From Acidimicrobiales bacterium (GTDB lineage Bacteria > Actinomycetota > Acidimicrobiia > Acidimicrobiales > SHLQ01): a stretch of 64,000 nucleotides of DNA. Within the stretch, counting starts at the first letter, position 1; each line of letters opens with the position of its first letter. The stretch is from the NCBI GenBank assembly GCA_020628865.1, contig JAHDEJ010000004.1, forward strand, positions 99,374 to 163,373. Reading direction: 5' to 3'. The position numbers were made by a program, and so were the translations under genes. Below are positions 1 to 8,398 of the stretch, one piece after another. Under the pieces are notes generated by a model that saw nothing but the letters and a program-made list of their open reading frames with translations, had not been told where the DNA came from and searched no databases.

Positions 1-57
1 TTCGCTCGACGCTTCCGGTCGAGGTTCCCACACCGTCGGCGCGGGGCTCGTGTTTGC

Positions 58-927
58 TCAGCCGAGCTTCGGGAAGAAGACCGGGGTGTTGGCCTTGTAT
101 GCCTCGTAGTCGGGTTCGCCACCCCACTTCTTGTCGGCTCGGGCCTCGAGGGCGGGGACGCCGCTGATGCGGTTGAGGAGCACGAACACGAAGACCGGTG
201 AGAGCAGGGTGATGTACTGCCATCCCTGCAGGGCCGGCAGCGCGATGATCGCCATGCCCACCCACAGCGTGAACTCCCCGAAGTAGTTCGGGTGCCGCGA
301 CTTGGCCCACAACCCTTCGGTGATGAACCGGCCGGCGTTGGCCGGGTCGGCTCGGAATGCCGTCTTCTGCCGGTCGGACACCACCTCGATCGCAAAGCCG
401 ACAATCCAGATGATCAGACCGATGAGCGACACGATTCCGAAGTCGGTCTTGGCGCCGGAGGTCATGGCGGCGAGCGCCGCCGCCGCAGTGAAGGTGACCC
501 AGAGTCCCTGGATGGTCCAGAACATCAGGAAGGCGAACGGATCGTGCTTGATTCGGTCGAAGCGTCCGTCCTTGCCGGCCTTCTTCACCCGGGCGAAGAG
601 GAAGCTCCCGAGGCGTCCCGCCCAAGCGAGGATCAACACGGCGATGATGATGGTGCGGGTGTCCCGGTCGGTTGCGGTGAGGAGCGCAATCAGCGTGACC
701 GAGATGTAGGTGATGGAACCGGTCAGGTCGTAGTAGTGCTCGGTTCGCTTGATGAAGGACGGGACGAACACGATCCACTGGATGATGAACGCAATCGCCA
801 CCAGCGCCGTGAAGGTGCGGAGGCTGTTGCCACTGAGGAATTCGCCGTCGTCGGATCCGGCCCACCCGACCAGGGCGCCGAGCACGATCGAAGCGATGAT
901 CCCGAGGATGGTCGTTTGCCGTTTCAT
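58..927 (-). CDS. DUF1295 / steroid 5-alpha-reductase-like membrane protein
   Basis: Integral membrane protein of 289 residues. Hydrophobic segments lie around residues 8-22, 38-55, 72-86, 93-112, 133-155, 164-182 and 220-235. The SRHPNYFGE motif at 210-218 followed by LWVG is the signature of the DUF1295 group, related to steroid 5-alpha reductases and isoprenylcysteine methyltransferases. Members are proposed to act on lipid or steroid-like substrates, but the substrate here cannot be told from sequence. The gene lies downstream of, and on the same strand as, the FAD oxidoreductase at 1044-2468, with 116 nt between them that hold a long palindrome. Length is normal for the family. Confidence 0.85.
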   Translation of the reverse strand: MKRQTTILGIIASIVLGALVGWAGSDDGEFLSGNSLRTFTALVAIAFIIQWIVFVPSFIKRTEHYYDLTGSITYISVTLIALLTATDRDTRTIIIAVLILAWAGRLGSFLFARVKKAGKDGRFDRIKHDPFAFLMFWTIQGLWVTFTAAAALAAMTSGAKTDFGIVSLIGLIIWIVGFAIEVVSDRQKTAFRADPANAGRFITEGLWAKSRHPNYFGEFTLWVGMAIIALPALQGWQYITLLSPVFVFVLLNRISGVPALEARADKKWGGEPDYEAYKANTPVFFPKLG

Positions 928-996
928 GCTGGCGAACCTATCCCCTTCAACCCGGGGCGGTCAGACTCAACACCACACCGTCAGCGCGCACCCCAC

Positions 997-1021
997 CACA
1001 TCCGTACCTGGTACCGATGTG
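997..1021. promoter_or_regulatory. Near-perfect 25-bp palindrome upstream of the DUF1295 gene
   Basis: Arms CACATCCGTACC (997-1008) and GGTACCGATGTG (1010-1021) are reverse complements with one mismatch around a single central base. It sits 70 bp upstream of the DUF1295 start and 22 bp downstream of the oxidoreductase stop. It could be an operator for the DUF1295 gene or a transcription terminator. There is no T-run, and the one-base centre favours a protein-binding site, but this is inference. Confidence 0.35.
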
Positions 1022-1043
1022 AGCGACTGCGCGCGCAGTGTGG

Positions 1044-2468
1044 CTACTTGAGTGTGGTGCTGAGTGCTCGGCTGGCGGCGCCGTAGCCGGCCATGCCGTG
1101 TACGGCGGACCCGGGGGCGGTGGATGCGCTGCCGATGAAGAGACGCGGGTTTGGGGTCGTCCAGGGGTTCATCTGGATCCGTGGCCGGAAGAAGAGTTGC
1201 ATGCCGGCGAAGCTGCCACCGCCCACGTCGCCGCCGACCAGATTCATGTTCTGGGCTTCGAGCGCGGCGGGAGAGCTCACGTGGCGTTCGAGGATGACGT
1301 CCCGGAAGCCGGGAGCGAAGCGCTCGATCTGCGCCTCGATCGCAGCCGTACGATCCACCGTCGAACCGTTCGGCACGTGGCAGTACGCCCACGCCGTGTG
1401 CTTCCCGTCCGGCGCTCTGGTGGTGTCGAAGAGTGAGTGCTGGGCCAGCAGCACGAATGGGTTGTCCGGGTTCTTGCCCGCTGCGACCTCGGCTTCTGCC
1501 GCGACGATCTCGTCGAGCGTGCCGCCGAGGTGCACGGTGGCGGCGGAGGCGACGTCAGGGTCGGCCCAGGGGATCGGTTCGCTCAATGCCCAGTCCACCT
1601 TCCACGCTGCCGCCCCGTAGGAGAAACCGCGCAGGCTGGACCGGTACTTGTCGGGCAGTTCATCGCCGGCGATGTCCACCACCTGACGCGGCGTCAGCGC
1701 GAACACCACCGCCGTCGACTCGGGAATGTCGCTCATGGACCGGACGGGAACGCCGGTGCGGATCTCGCCGCCGAGGCTTCGCAGGCGGGAGGCGAGTGCG
1801 TCGCTGATGGCCTGGGCGCCTCCCTCGGGGAAGGGCCACCCGATTGCATGGACTGACGCACCGAGCAGGAGTCCGAACGCCGACGTGAAGGGGTTGGTCA
1901 GTGGGAGGATCGCATGTGCCGCGTGCCCGGCAAACAGCGCCTGGCCCGCATCGGTGTCGAACACCCGGCGAGCGGTTGTGGCGGCGGGAAGGGCTGCGGT
2001 CGCGCCGAATCGGGCGGCCACCAGTGGGTTCGGTGGAATGCGGAGAAGTGGGTTCAAGGAGAGGTCGGTGAGTGCATCGAATCGATCGACCCAGGTGGAG
2101 TAGTAGCGCCGGTACGCCTGCGCGTCAGAGCCGAGTCGGGAGGCGGCATCCTCGAGGTCGTTCCAGGCAACGCCGGCCGGTCCGTCGTCGAGCGGATGGG
2201 CCACGGCGGCGGGAGGGTTGACCCACTGCAGCCCGTGTTCCTCGAGCGGTTGTGCGCGGAAGAACGGCGACGCCACACCCATCGGGTGGATGGCTGAAGC
2301 GAGGTCGTGACGAAACCCGGGCAGCGTCAGTTCGGCCGTTCGGGCGCCACCGCCGATCGTCTCGTTCGCCTCGAGGACGACGACGGACCGGCCGGCCTCC
2401 GCCAGTGTGATCGCCGCTGCGAGCCCGTTCGGACCGGCGCCCACGACGACGGCATCGAATCGCTCCAT
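1044..2468 (-). CDS. NAD(P)/FAD-dependent oxidoreductase, phytoene-desaturase-like
   Basis: 474-residue flavoprotein. The dinucleotide-binding motif GAGPNG is at residues 10-15, followed by an acidic end of beta-2 (VVVLEA). The C-terminal motif LFIGSASTAPGSAVHGMAGYGA is typical of the phytoene dehydrogenase/CrtI-like group of amine-oxidase-fold enzymes. Substrate unknown; no carotenoid biosynthesis gene is adjacent. The open frame runs further upstream, but MERFDAVVVGAG is the natural start, because the Rossmann strand begins there and the upstream extension would run into the divergent gene at 2511. Only 42 bp separate the two divergent starts, so they share a promoter region. Confidence 0.88.
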   Translation of the reverse strand: MERFDAVVVGAGPNGLAAAITLAEAGRSVVVLEANETIGGGARTAELTLPGFRHDLASAIHPMGVASPFFRAQPLEEHGLQWVNPPAAVAHPLDDGPAGVAWNDLEDAASRLGSDAQAYRRYYSTWVDRFDALTDLSLNPLLRIPPNPLVAARFGATAALPAATTARRVFDTDAGQALFAGHAAHAILPLTNPFTSAFGLLLGASVHAIGWPFPEGGAQAISDALASRLRSLGGEIRTGVPVRSMSDIPESTAVVFALTPRQVVDIAGDELPDKYRSSLRGFSYGAAAWKVDWALSEPIPWADPDVASAATVHLGGTLDEIVAAEAEVAAGKNPDNPFVLLAQHSLFDTTRAPDGKHTAWAYCHVPNGSTVDRTAAIEAQIERFAPGFRDVILERHVSSPAALEAQNMNLVGGDVGGGSFAGMQLFFRPRIQMNPWTTPNPRLFIGSASTAPGSAVHGMAGYGAASRALSTTLK

Positions 2469-2510
2469 GCCAATGACGTTACCGGTGGGCGGGTGGGCAA
2501 GGATGATGCA

Positions 2511-3431
2511 ATGTCGATCGTGCTCAACCCCTACGCGCGGCCGGACGAGTGGATGGCTGCGCTCCACCGGCTCCTGCCGGACGACGAGATCGTCGCCTGG
2601 CCCGACGTCGCCGATCCGGACGCCGTCGAGTTCGTCATCGCCTGGCGATTGCCCCGCGCCGACCTGCAGTCGTATGCCAATCTCCGCGCGATCCTGTCGT
2701 TGGGCGCCGGGGCGGAGCAGTGGCAGCAGCCGGGCGTGCCCGAGGTGCCCGTGGTTCGGCTGGCCGACCCGGCCATGTCCGACGAGATGGCAACCTACGC
2801 GCTGCACTGGGTGATCCGGCTCCAGCGCAACTTCGACGCATCGATTGCACAGCAGCCCGCCAAGGTGTGGGAACAGCCCGGGTATGTGCAGGCCGGCAGC
2901 CACCGTGTGGGCATTCTCGGGTTCGGAACGATCGGGGCCCGCGTGGCCAAAGCGTTCGTCGACCTCGGGTACCCGGTCAACGGCTGGTCGCGGTCGGGTG
3001 GTGAAACCGAAGGTGTGACGCACTACGCCGGCACCGACGAACTCGATGCCTTTCTGGCGAACTCCGACTCGGTCGTCAACGTCCTGCCGAGCACTGCCGC
3101 AACCGCCGGGCTGCTCAACGCCGAACGGCTGGCCAGCTTCGCCCCGAACTCGGTGTTCGTGAACATGGGACGCGGCACCGTGGTCGACGAGTCGGCCCTG
3201 GTCGAGGCGTTGGATTCCGGTCCCTTGCGGGCGGCCGTCCTCGACGTGACCGACCCGGAGCCCCCGGTCGACAACTCACCGTTGTGGACCCACCCAGCCG
3301 TGACCCTCACCCCGCACGTGGCCGGAAGCACCCAGGTTGCGTCCGCCTCGAAGCTCGTCGCGGACAACATCGCCCGCATCCGAGCCGGGGAAGCACCCTT
3401 CCCGCTCCTCGATCGCGCCAGGGGCTACTGA
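2511..3431 (+). CDS. D-2-hydroxyacid dehydrogenase, GhrA-like
   Basis: 306 residues. The NAD(P)-binding motif GFGTIG is at 137-142. The catalytic set of the family is visible: Arg in NMGRGTVVDE, Glu in DVTDPEPPVDN and His in TPHVAGST. It most resembles glyoxylate/hydroxypyruvate reductase A, which reduces 2-oxoacids with NADPH in the cytoplasm. The start at 2511 has AAGGA seven bases upstream, so the longer open frame reaching back into the divergent oxidoreductase is not used. Forty bases separate it from the following amidohydrolase. Confidence 0.9.
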   Translation: MSIVLNPYARPDEWMAALHRLLPDDEIVAWPDVADPDAVEFVIAWRLPRADLQSYANLRAILSLGAGAEQWQQPGVPEVPVVRLADPAMSDEMATYALHWVIRLQRNFDASIAQQPAKVWEQPGYVQAGSHRVGILGFGTIGARVAKAFVDLGYPVNGWSRSGGETEGVTHYAGTDELDAFLANSDSVVNVLPSTAATAGLLNAERLASFAPNSVFVNMGRGTVVDESALVEALDSGPLRAAVLDVTDPEPPVDNSPLWTHPAVTLTPHVAGSTQVASASKLVADNIARIRAGEAPFPLLDRARGY

Positions 3432-3471
3432 CACTGTTGGCGTTGCCCGGGGATGCGCGGGAAGATGGTGC

Positions 3472-4662
3472 ATGACGAATCTCGCGGGTATTGGTGATGA
3501 TCTGCTGCAGGCCGCTCGGGACCTGCGGGACGAAACGGTGGAGCTCCGTCGAGCCATCCACGCGGAACCTGAGATCGGGCTGCAGCTACCGGACACGCAG
3601 GCGAAGATCCTCGATGCGATCACCGGCCTCGACCTCGACATCACCCTGGGCGAATCGACCACGTCCGTGGTTGCCGACCTCGACACCGGTCGCCCCGGCC
3701 CAACCGTCCTCCTGCGTGGCGACATGGATGCGCTGCCGCTCCAGGAGGACTACGTCAGCGACTTCCAGTCGCAGCGCGAAGGCGTGATGCACGCCTGCGG
3801 TCACGACTCGCACGTCGCGATGCTCGCCAGCGCCGCCCGCCTGCTCAGCGAGAACCGGGACGAGTTCAACGGCAAGGTCCGATTCATGTTCCAGCCCGGC
3901 GAAGAGGGCTACCACGGCGCCAAGTACATGATCGAGGAAGGTGTCCTCGACGGGGTCGATCGCGCCTTCGCCCTTCATGTCGTCAGCAACGTGCCCAACG
4001 GGCTCATCGCAACGAAGAGCGGGCCGCTGCTCGCCAGCGCCGACCGGTGGGAAGTCACCGTCCACGGCAAGGGCGGCCATGCGTCGGCGCCGCACGACAC
4101 CATCGACCCGATCCCACCGGCCGCCGCAATGGTCGGCAACTTCCAGACGATCATCTCCCGCGAGCTCGACCCGTCCCAGTCCGCCGTTCTGACCGTCGCC
4201 CACATCGAGTCCGGGACGACGAACAACATCATCCCGGCGTCGGCGTTCCTCGAGGGCACGATGCGGACGTTCGACGAGGGCGTCCGGAACTCGATCCACG
4301 AGAGCTTCCATCGTGTCGCGAAGTCCACGGCCGAGGCCCATCGATGCAGCTGCACGAGCGAGGTCATTCCCGGCTACCCGGTCACGGTCAACGACGCCGC
4401 GCAGGCGCAGCTGACCGGCGACGTCGCCACCGCCCTGTTGGGTGCCGACCAGTTCCTCGTCATGCCGCAGCCCGCGTTTGCGGCTGAGGACTTCAGCTAT
4501 GTCCTGAACGAGGTGCCGGGTGCGATGGCGATGATGGGCGTGTGTCCTGACGACATCAGTCCGGCCGAGGCAGCGCCCAACCATTCGAACTTCATGCGCG
4601 TGAACGAGTCGGCCTTCCACAACGGGGTAGCCCTCTATGCCGGCATGGTGATGGTCGGCTGA
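3472..4662 (+). CDS. M20 family amidohydrolase (peptidase M20D)
   Basis: 396-residue metal-dependent amidohydrolase, related to hippurate hydrolases, IAA-amino acid hydrolases and N-acyl-amino acid deacylases. The metal-ligand motif HACGHDSH is at 107-114, FQPGEEGYHGAK carries the general-base Glu pair, and GHASAPH belongs to the lid/dimerisation domain. The fold is a catalytic domain split by a dimerisation domain. It likely removes an acyl group from an N-acyl amino acid in the cytoplasm; substrate not assignable. Start at 3472 chosen from the conserved N-terminus and a purine-rich GGGAAGA stretch upstream. Convergent with the DUF1697 gene. Confidence 0.92.
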   Translation: MTNLAGIGDDLLQAARDLRDETVELRRAIHAEPEIGLQLPDTQAKILDAITGLDLDITLGESTTSVVADLDTGRPGPTVLLRGDMDALPLQEDYVSDFQSQREGVMHACGHDSHVAMLASAARLLSENRDEFNGKVRFMFQPGEEGYHGAKYMIEEGVLDGVDRAFALHVVSNVPNGLIATKSGPLLASADRWEVTVHGKGGHASAPHDTIDPIPPAAAMVGNFQTIISRELDPSQSAVLTVAHIESGTTNNIIPASAFLEGTMRTFDEGVRNSIHESFHRVAKSTAEAHRCSCTSEVIPGYPVTVNDAAQAQLTGDVATALLGADQFLVMPQPAFAAEDFSYVLNEVPGAMAMMGVCPDDISPAEAAPNHSNFMRVNESAFHNGVALYAGMVMVG

Positions 4663-4686
4663 GCCGACCTGCGTTCCTCGGGTTGC

Positions 4687-5208
4687 TCAGAGGTTCCGCA
4701 GCTTGGCCACGGTCTTGAGGTTGCGACCCGTGACGGACACCCCGGCCGCCTTCTCGAGGTGGGCGAGCGTGAGCTTCGTCTTCGACTGCCCGGCCCCGTA
4801 CTCGACGTAGATCGCGTCGGTGGCACCGACGATCGTGTCGCCCGGGTACCGATCCCGGTCCATCGCAGCCACGCCATCTTCATCGACTGGTCCACTCACG
4901 AAGTAGATGAGCTGGTGCGAGGGATCGCCCTCCCTGAGTGGCCACCGCTCGGCGATGGCGACAAGGTCGTCGCGTTCCAGCGCGACGACGGGAACGTCCA
5001 CCTCGAACGACTCGAGCAGCGTTCCTGCGATGGCGTCGACGATCGTGTCGAGAGGGGCATCGGTCGTGATGCCGATGTTGCCGCTCTGGATGAGCGTGGC
5101 GACATCCTTGAAACCGGCCGCCGTGAGCGCCGCACGAAGGTCGGCCATCGGGACCTTGTTCCGTCCGCTCACATTCACGCCGCGGAGCAGCGCGATCACT
5201 CGTCGCAT
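4687..5208 (-). CDS. DUF1697 family protein
   Basis: 173 residues. The N-terminal MRRVIALLRGVNVSGRNKVPMADLR and the later LIQSGNIGI and SKTKLTLAHLEKAAGVSVTGRNLKTV motifs define DUF1697, a widespread actinobacterial family of unknown function. The open frame extends upstream, but the family always begins at this Met, and the extension would overlap the IclR gene on the same strand. It ends 24 bp from the convergent amidohydrolase. No function is assigned. Confidence 0.88.
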   Translation of the reverse strand: MRRVIALLRGVNVSGRNKVPMADLRAALTAAGFKDVATLIQSGNIGITTDAPLDTIVDAIAGTLLESFEVDVPVVALERDDLVAIAERWPLREGDPSHQLIYFVSGPVDEDGVAAMDRDRYPGDTIVGATDAIYVEYGAGQSKTKLTLAHLEKAAGVSVTGRNLKTVAKLRNL

Positions 5209-5228
5209 GAGGTGGAGCGTAGTTGTCG

Positions 5229-6047
5229 TCAGCTTGCGAGGAGTGCGGCGGCCCGTTCGGCGACGAGTTGGCGGAGGTCGCCGGCCAAGGACGGCCGATC
5301 CTGCGGGTTGAGTCGATAGCTCGGACCGAACAGGCTGATGGTGGCAACGAGCTCGTCGCCGTCGAGGATCGGAACACCCAGGCCGTTGACGCCGATGTCG
5401 AGCTCCTGGTCCGTCCAACACCATCCGTCTGCGCGGATGCGGTCGAGGCGGGCCCGGAGCAACGCAGGATCGGTCATCGAGTGCACCGTGACTGCCGCGA
5501 GGTCTTCGCTCAGGTGGCGGTTTCGTCGCTCTGGGGTCCACCACGCCATCGTGACCATGCCGGGTGCGACGAGGTGATGAGCGTGACGTTGTCCGCTCAC
5601 CTCAGGGACCGAAACGGCGTTGTCGGCGATGGCCTGCGACAGGTAGAGCAACGCGTCGCCATCATCGATGGAGAGCGCCACGTTCTCGCCGAACGACTGG
5701 ACGATCTCGGTGAGGAGTGGCCGCAGCTGGTCGGTGAGGTTCGGCGCGCCGCCCCCGCCTGGCTGCAGTGTGGAAAGCGCACTGCCGGGGATGACCGCTC
5801 CGTCGGCGGTGCGAGCCACCATGCCGAGTTCGGTGAGGATGCCAATGAGCCGACTGACGGTGGAGCGGGGGAGTCCGCTACGTCGGCTCAGCTCGAGCAC
5901 ACCGACCGATTCGCCGGCAGCGACGACGGTCTGAAGGAGTCGGAAGGCGCGGCCGACCGGCGATTCACCCGGCGCGTGTTGCGTCGAGGCGCTGTCGCTC
6001 AAGATTGACTCGCCGGTGCTCGTGCCATACGATGACATCCTACACAT
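5229..6047 (-). CDS. IclR family transcriptional regulator (carnitine cluster)
   Basis: 272 residues: a winged helix-turn-helix at about 30-90 (VGVLELSRRSGLPRSTVSRLIGIL) and a C-terminal IclR ligand-binding domain (ISLFGPSYRL). IclR proteins bind short palindromes as dimers of dimers and respond to small carboxylates. The gene is divergent from the gamma-butyrobetaine hydroxylase gene; the 48-bp gap carries a 17-bp palindrome 7 bp upstream of this ATG, which suggests autorepression and control of the amine genes. Met at 6038 is an alternative start. Ligand not known; carnitine, gamma-butyrobetaine or betaine are reasonable guesses from context. Confidence 0.9.
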   Translation of the reverse strand: MCRMSSYGTSTGESILSDSASTQHAPGESPVGRAFRLLQTVVAAGESVGVLELSRRSGLPRSTVSRLIGILTELGMVARTADGAVIPGSALSTLQPGGGGAPNLTDQLRPLLTEIVQSFGENVALSIDDGDALLYLSQAIADNAVSVPEVSGQRHAHHLVAPGMVTMAWWTPERRNRHLSEDLAAVTVHSMTDPALLRARLDRIRADGWCWTDQELDIGVNGLGVPILDGDELVATISLFGPSYRLNPQDRPSLAGDLRQLVAERAAALLAS

Positions 6048-6053
6048 TGGGAC

Positions 6054-6070
6054 GTCCCGTTCAACGGGAC
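6054..6070. promoter_or_regulatory. Probable IclR operator palindrome
   Basis: The 17-bp sequence GTCCCGTTCAACGGGAC has 8-bp perfect arms around one base. It overlaps a second palindrome, GGGACGTCCC (6049-6058), giving three GGGAC half-sites in 22 bp. It lies between the divergent IclR and butyrobetaine hydroxylase genes. The size and symmetry suit IclR-family operators. Assignment to this regulator is inference from position. Confidence 0.6.
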
Positions 6071-6095
6071 ATGCAAGAAATCCGGTGACCGGTCA

Positions 6096-7298
6096 ATGAC
6101 GACGCTGCCGACACTTCCAACCCCCGACTTCTACGACTACTCGTGGGCGCCGATCGCCGAGGCCCGCCCGGATGGTCGGTTCCTTCACCTCCGATGGCCG
6201 GACGGCGCAGAGCTGGCGGCCTTCGACTGGTGGCTGCGCGAGAACGCGGTCGACGGCGGCGGGGTGGACCTTGCCACCCGCGAGGGAATCCTCGATCCCG
6301 CCGAACACTCCGACGAGACCGAAATGTCGTCGGTGGAGCTCACGGAGCACGGAGCGCTGCGCATCACCTGGGCGCCGGACGGTGTCGTCGCCGACTACCA
6401 CCCCGGTTGGCTGCGTCATGTGGCCGACGGGAATCATCGAGCTGACAGCTGGCTTCCCAAGCCGAAGCCGTGGACGGCTGAGCAGCTCCCCGAGCCGCCG
6501 ACCCACGACGGCACGAATGTGCTTGGTGACGACGAGGCGCTGGGTCTGTGGGTGGCCGACCTCCTGCGCTTCGGTATCGCCCGCCTGCGCGGCTGCCCCA
6601 CCGACCTGGACTTCAACCAGCAGCTGGGCGAACGGATCGGCGCGATCCGGGACACGAACTTCGGTGTGAGCTGGGACGTGAAAGCCGACGTCGAGATGGC
6701 GGGCTCGTCCGACACGAACAGCACGGCGAACACGAATCTTCGACTCGGTCCCCACACGGATCTTCCAACTCGGGAGACACCGCCCGGGTTTCAATTTCTG
6801 CATTGCGTTCTGAACGAGACGGCCGGCGGCTTCTCGACGATGGCCGATGGTGCGGCGGTGGCTGGGGCTCTCGAGGTCGAGTACCCCGAGCACTACGAGG
6901 CGCTCTGCACGCTCAACTGGGTCTTCTTCAATCGTGGTCCGGGAATCGATCACCGCTGGTCCGGGCCGATGATCGACCACGGCGTCGACGGATCGCCGCT
7001 CACCCTCCGCGCCTTCTACCCGGTGCGCGGCTTTCCCGACATGGCGCCGGAGGACATGCCGCGGGCGTACGCCGCCATGCGGGTGTTCTCGCAGCTTGCG
7101 GCGAGCGACCGATTCCAGATGAGCTATCCGTTCGAGCCCGGCGACATCGTCGGATTCGACAACCGGCGCATCCTGCATGGGCGCGACGCCTTCGAGTCGG
7201 GAGGGCGACGCCACCTTCGCGGGATCTACATCGATCACGACGAGGTGCGATCATTCGCCCGGGTGACAAGCCGCCGCCTCGCCGCCAAGCAACCCTGA
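6096..7298 (+). CDS. Gamma-butyrobetaine hydroxylase-like Fe(II)/2-oxoglutarate dioxygenase
   Basis: 400 residues. The C-terminal TauD/BBOX-type domain has the facial triad His220-x-Asp222 (LGPHTDLP) and distal His361 (RILHGRDAF), with an Arg-rich end for 2-oxoglutarate. An N-terminal DUF971-like domain (about 25-125) is recognisable from LHLRWPDG, WWLRENA and WLRHV. The reaction would be gamma-butyrobetaine + 2-oxoglutarate + O2 to L-carnitine + succinate + CO2. The CxCxxC zinc cluster normal in the N-terminal domain is missing (ENAVDGGGVD instead). First gene of the run hydroxylase, BKACE, carnitine dehydrogenase, which supports a butyrobetaine or carnitine role over trimethyllysine. Confidence 0.87.
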   Translation: MTTLPTLPTPDFYDYSWAPIAEARPDGRFLHLRWPDGAELAAFDWWLRENAVDGGGVDLATREGILDPAEHSDETEMSSVELTEHGALRITWAPDGVVADYHPGWLRHVADGNHRADSWLPKPKPWTAEQLPEPPTHDGTNVLGDDEALGLWVADLLRFGIARLRGCPTDLDFNQQLGERIGAIRDTNFGVSWDVKADVEMAGSSDTNSTANTNLRLGPHTDLPTRETPPGFQFLHCVLNETAGGFSTMADGAAVAGALEVEYPEHYEALCTLNWVFFNRGPGIDHRWSGPMIDHGVDGSPLTLRAFYPVRGFPDMAPEDMPRAYAAMRVFSQLAASDRFQMSYPFEPGDIVGFDNRRILHGRDAFESGGRRHLRGIYIDHDEVRSFARVTSRRLAAKQP

Positions 7299-7308
7299 CC
7301 GCCCGCAA

Positions 7309-7440
7309 AGGTGCCTGGCACCTAACCCTCGCGTAGGTGCCTGGCACCAAGTAGACACGAGAATCCGAAAAAGCCAAGAAATTCAACAACATCGAGCGTA
7401 GGTGCCTGGCACCTAACACCCCGTTAGGTGCCAGGCACCT
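7309..7440. repeat. Four copies of the GGTGCC(A/T)GGCACC palindrome
   Basis: Copies at 7310-7322, 7336-7348, 7401-7413 (GGTGCCTGGCACC) and 7427-7439 (GGTGCCAGGCACC). They fill much of the 175-nt gap between the dioxygenase and BKACE genes. Further copies lie at 31915-31927 and 52283-52295, with a degenerate one at 52257-52269, always between genes. This is a dispersed palindromic repeat, REP-like in behaviour. No transposase is linked to it in this window. Confidence 0.85.
7400..7440 (+). terminator. 18-bp perfect stem-loop built from two repeat copies
   Basis: AGGTGCCTGGCACCTAAC (7400-7417) and GTTAGGTGCCAGGCACCT (7423-7440) pair perfectly over 18 bp with the loop ACCCC. It lies 23 nt upstream of the BKACE ribosome-binding site (AGGAG, 7463-7467). 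It may attenuate or stabilise transcript ends between the two genes. There is no T-tract, so intrinsic termination is uncertain. Confidence 0.55.
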
Positions 7441-7473
7441 GGCGGGAACAGAACGAGCAAACAGGAGAATCCA

Positions 7474-8376
7474 ATGCCAGAGAAGAAGCACGACGGAGTG
7501 TTCATCACGTGTGCGGTCACCGGTGGCGGCGCCACCACCCACAAGTCCGACAAGGTGCCGGTCACCCCGGAGCAGATCGCAAACTCGTGCATCGAAGCCG
7601 CCAAGGCCGGCGCAGCGATCACCCACGTTCACGTGCGTGAAGACGACGGCTCCCCGTCCCGAGACATCGGCAAGTACGCCGAGGTCGTCGAACGGGTCCG
7701 CGACTCCGACACCGACGTCGTCCTCAACCTCACCGCAGGTATGGGTGGCGACATCGTCCTCGGCGGCGTCGAGAGCCCACTGCCGCCGTCCGCCGACGGC
7801 ACCGACATGGTCGGCGCAACCGAACGGGTGGAACACGTCCGTCAGCTCAAGCCCGAAATCTGCACGCTCGACTGCGGCACGATGAACTTCGGCGAAGGCG
7901 ACTACATCATGACCAACACGCCGAGCCAGCTCGAGGAGATGGCGAAGCAGATGACCGAGATCGGCACGCGCATCGAGATCGAGGCGTTCGACACCGGCCA
8001 CCTTGCGCACGCCAAGGACCTCGTGCGTCGCGGCATCATCCCCGACCCGGTCATGGTGCAGCTGTGCATGGGCATCCCGTGGGGCGCCCCCGACGACCTC
8101 AACACGTTCATGGCGATGCGCAACAACATCCCTGACGACTGGACGTTCTCGGCCTTCAGCATCAGTCGGAACCAGATGAAGTACGTCTCGCTCGCAGCCA
8201 TGGCCGGCGGCAACATCCGTGTCGGTCTCGAGGACAACATCTACCTCGACCGCGGTGTGCTTGCCACGAACGGCGATCTCGTCGAGCGGGCCGTCACCAT
8301 CCTCGACGCGCAGAACTACACCATCCTCTCGCCCCAGCAGGTCCGCGAGAACCTTCAGCTCACCAAGCACGGCTGA
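7474..8376 (+). CDS. Beta-keto acid cleavage enzyme (BKACE, DUF849), probable dehydrocarnitine cleavage
   Basis: 300-residue TIM-barrel enzyme of the Kce/BKACE family. Zinc ligands are visible as His51 and His53 in the motif THVHVRED and Glu253 in VGLEDN. Family members condense a beta-keto acid with acetyl-CoA, giving acetoacetate and a new acyl-CoA. Beside carnitine dehydrogenase the likely substrate is 3-dehydrocarnitine, giving betainyl-CoA. ATG preceded by AGGAG with 6-nt spacing. Twenty-two nt separate it from the dehydrogenase, so the two are co-transcribed. I see no dedicated betainyl-CoA thioesterase nearby. Confidence 0.88.
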   Translation: MPEKKHDGVFITCAVTGGGATTHKSDKVPVTPEQIANSCIEAAKAGAAITHVHVREDDGSPSRDIGKYAEVVERVRDSDTDVVLNLTAGMGGDIVLGGVESPLPPSADGTDMVGATERVEHVRQLKPEICTLDCGTMNFGEGDYIMTNTPSQLEEMAKQMTEIGTRIEIEAFDTGHLAHAKDLVRRGIIPDPVMVQLCMGIPWGAPDDLNTFMAMRNNIPDDWTFSAFSISRNQMKYVSLAAMAGGNIRVGLEDNIYLDRGVLATNGDLVERAVTILDAQNYTILSPQQVRENLQLTKHG

Positions 8377-8398
8377 CCCGGAGCTTCAGGAGAACGAC

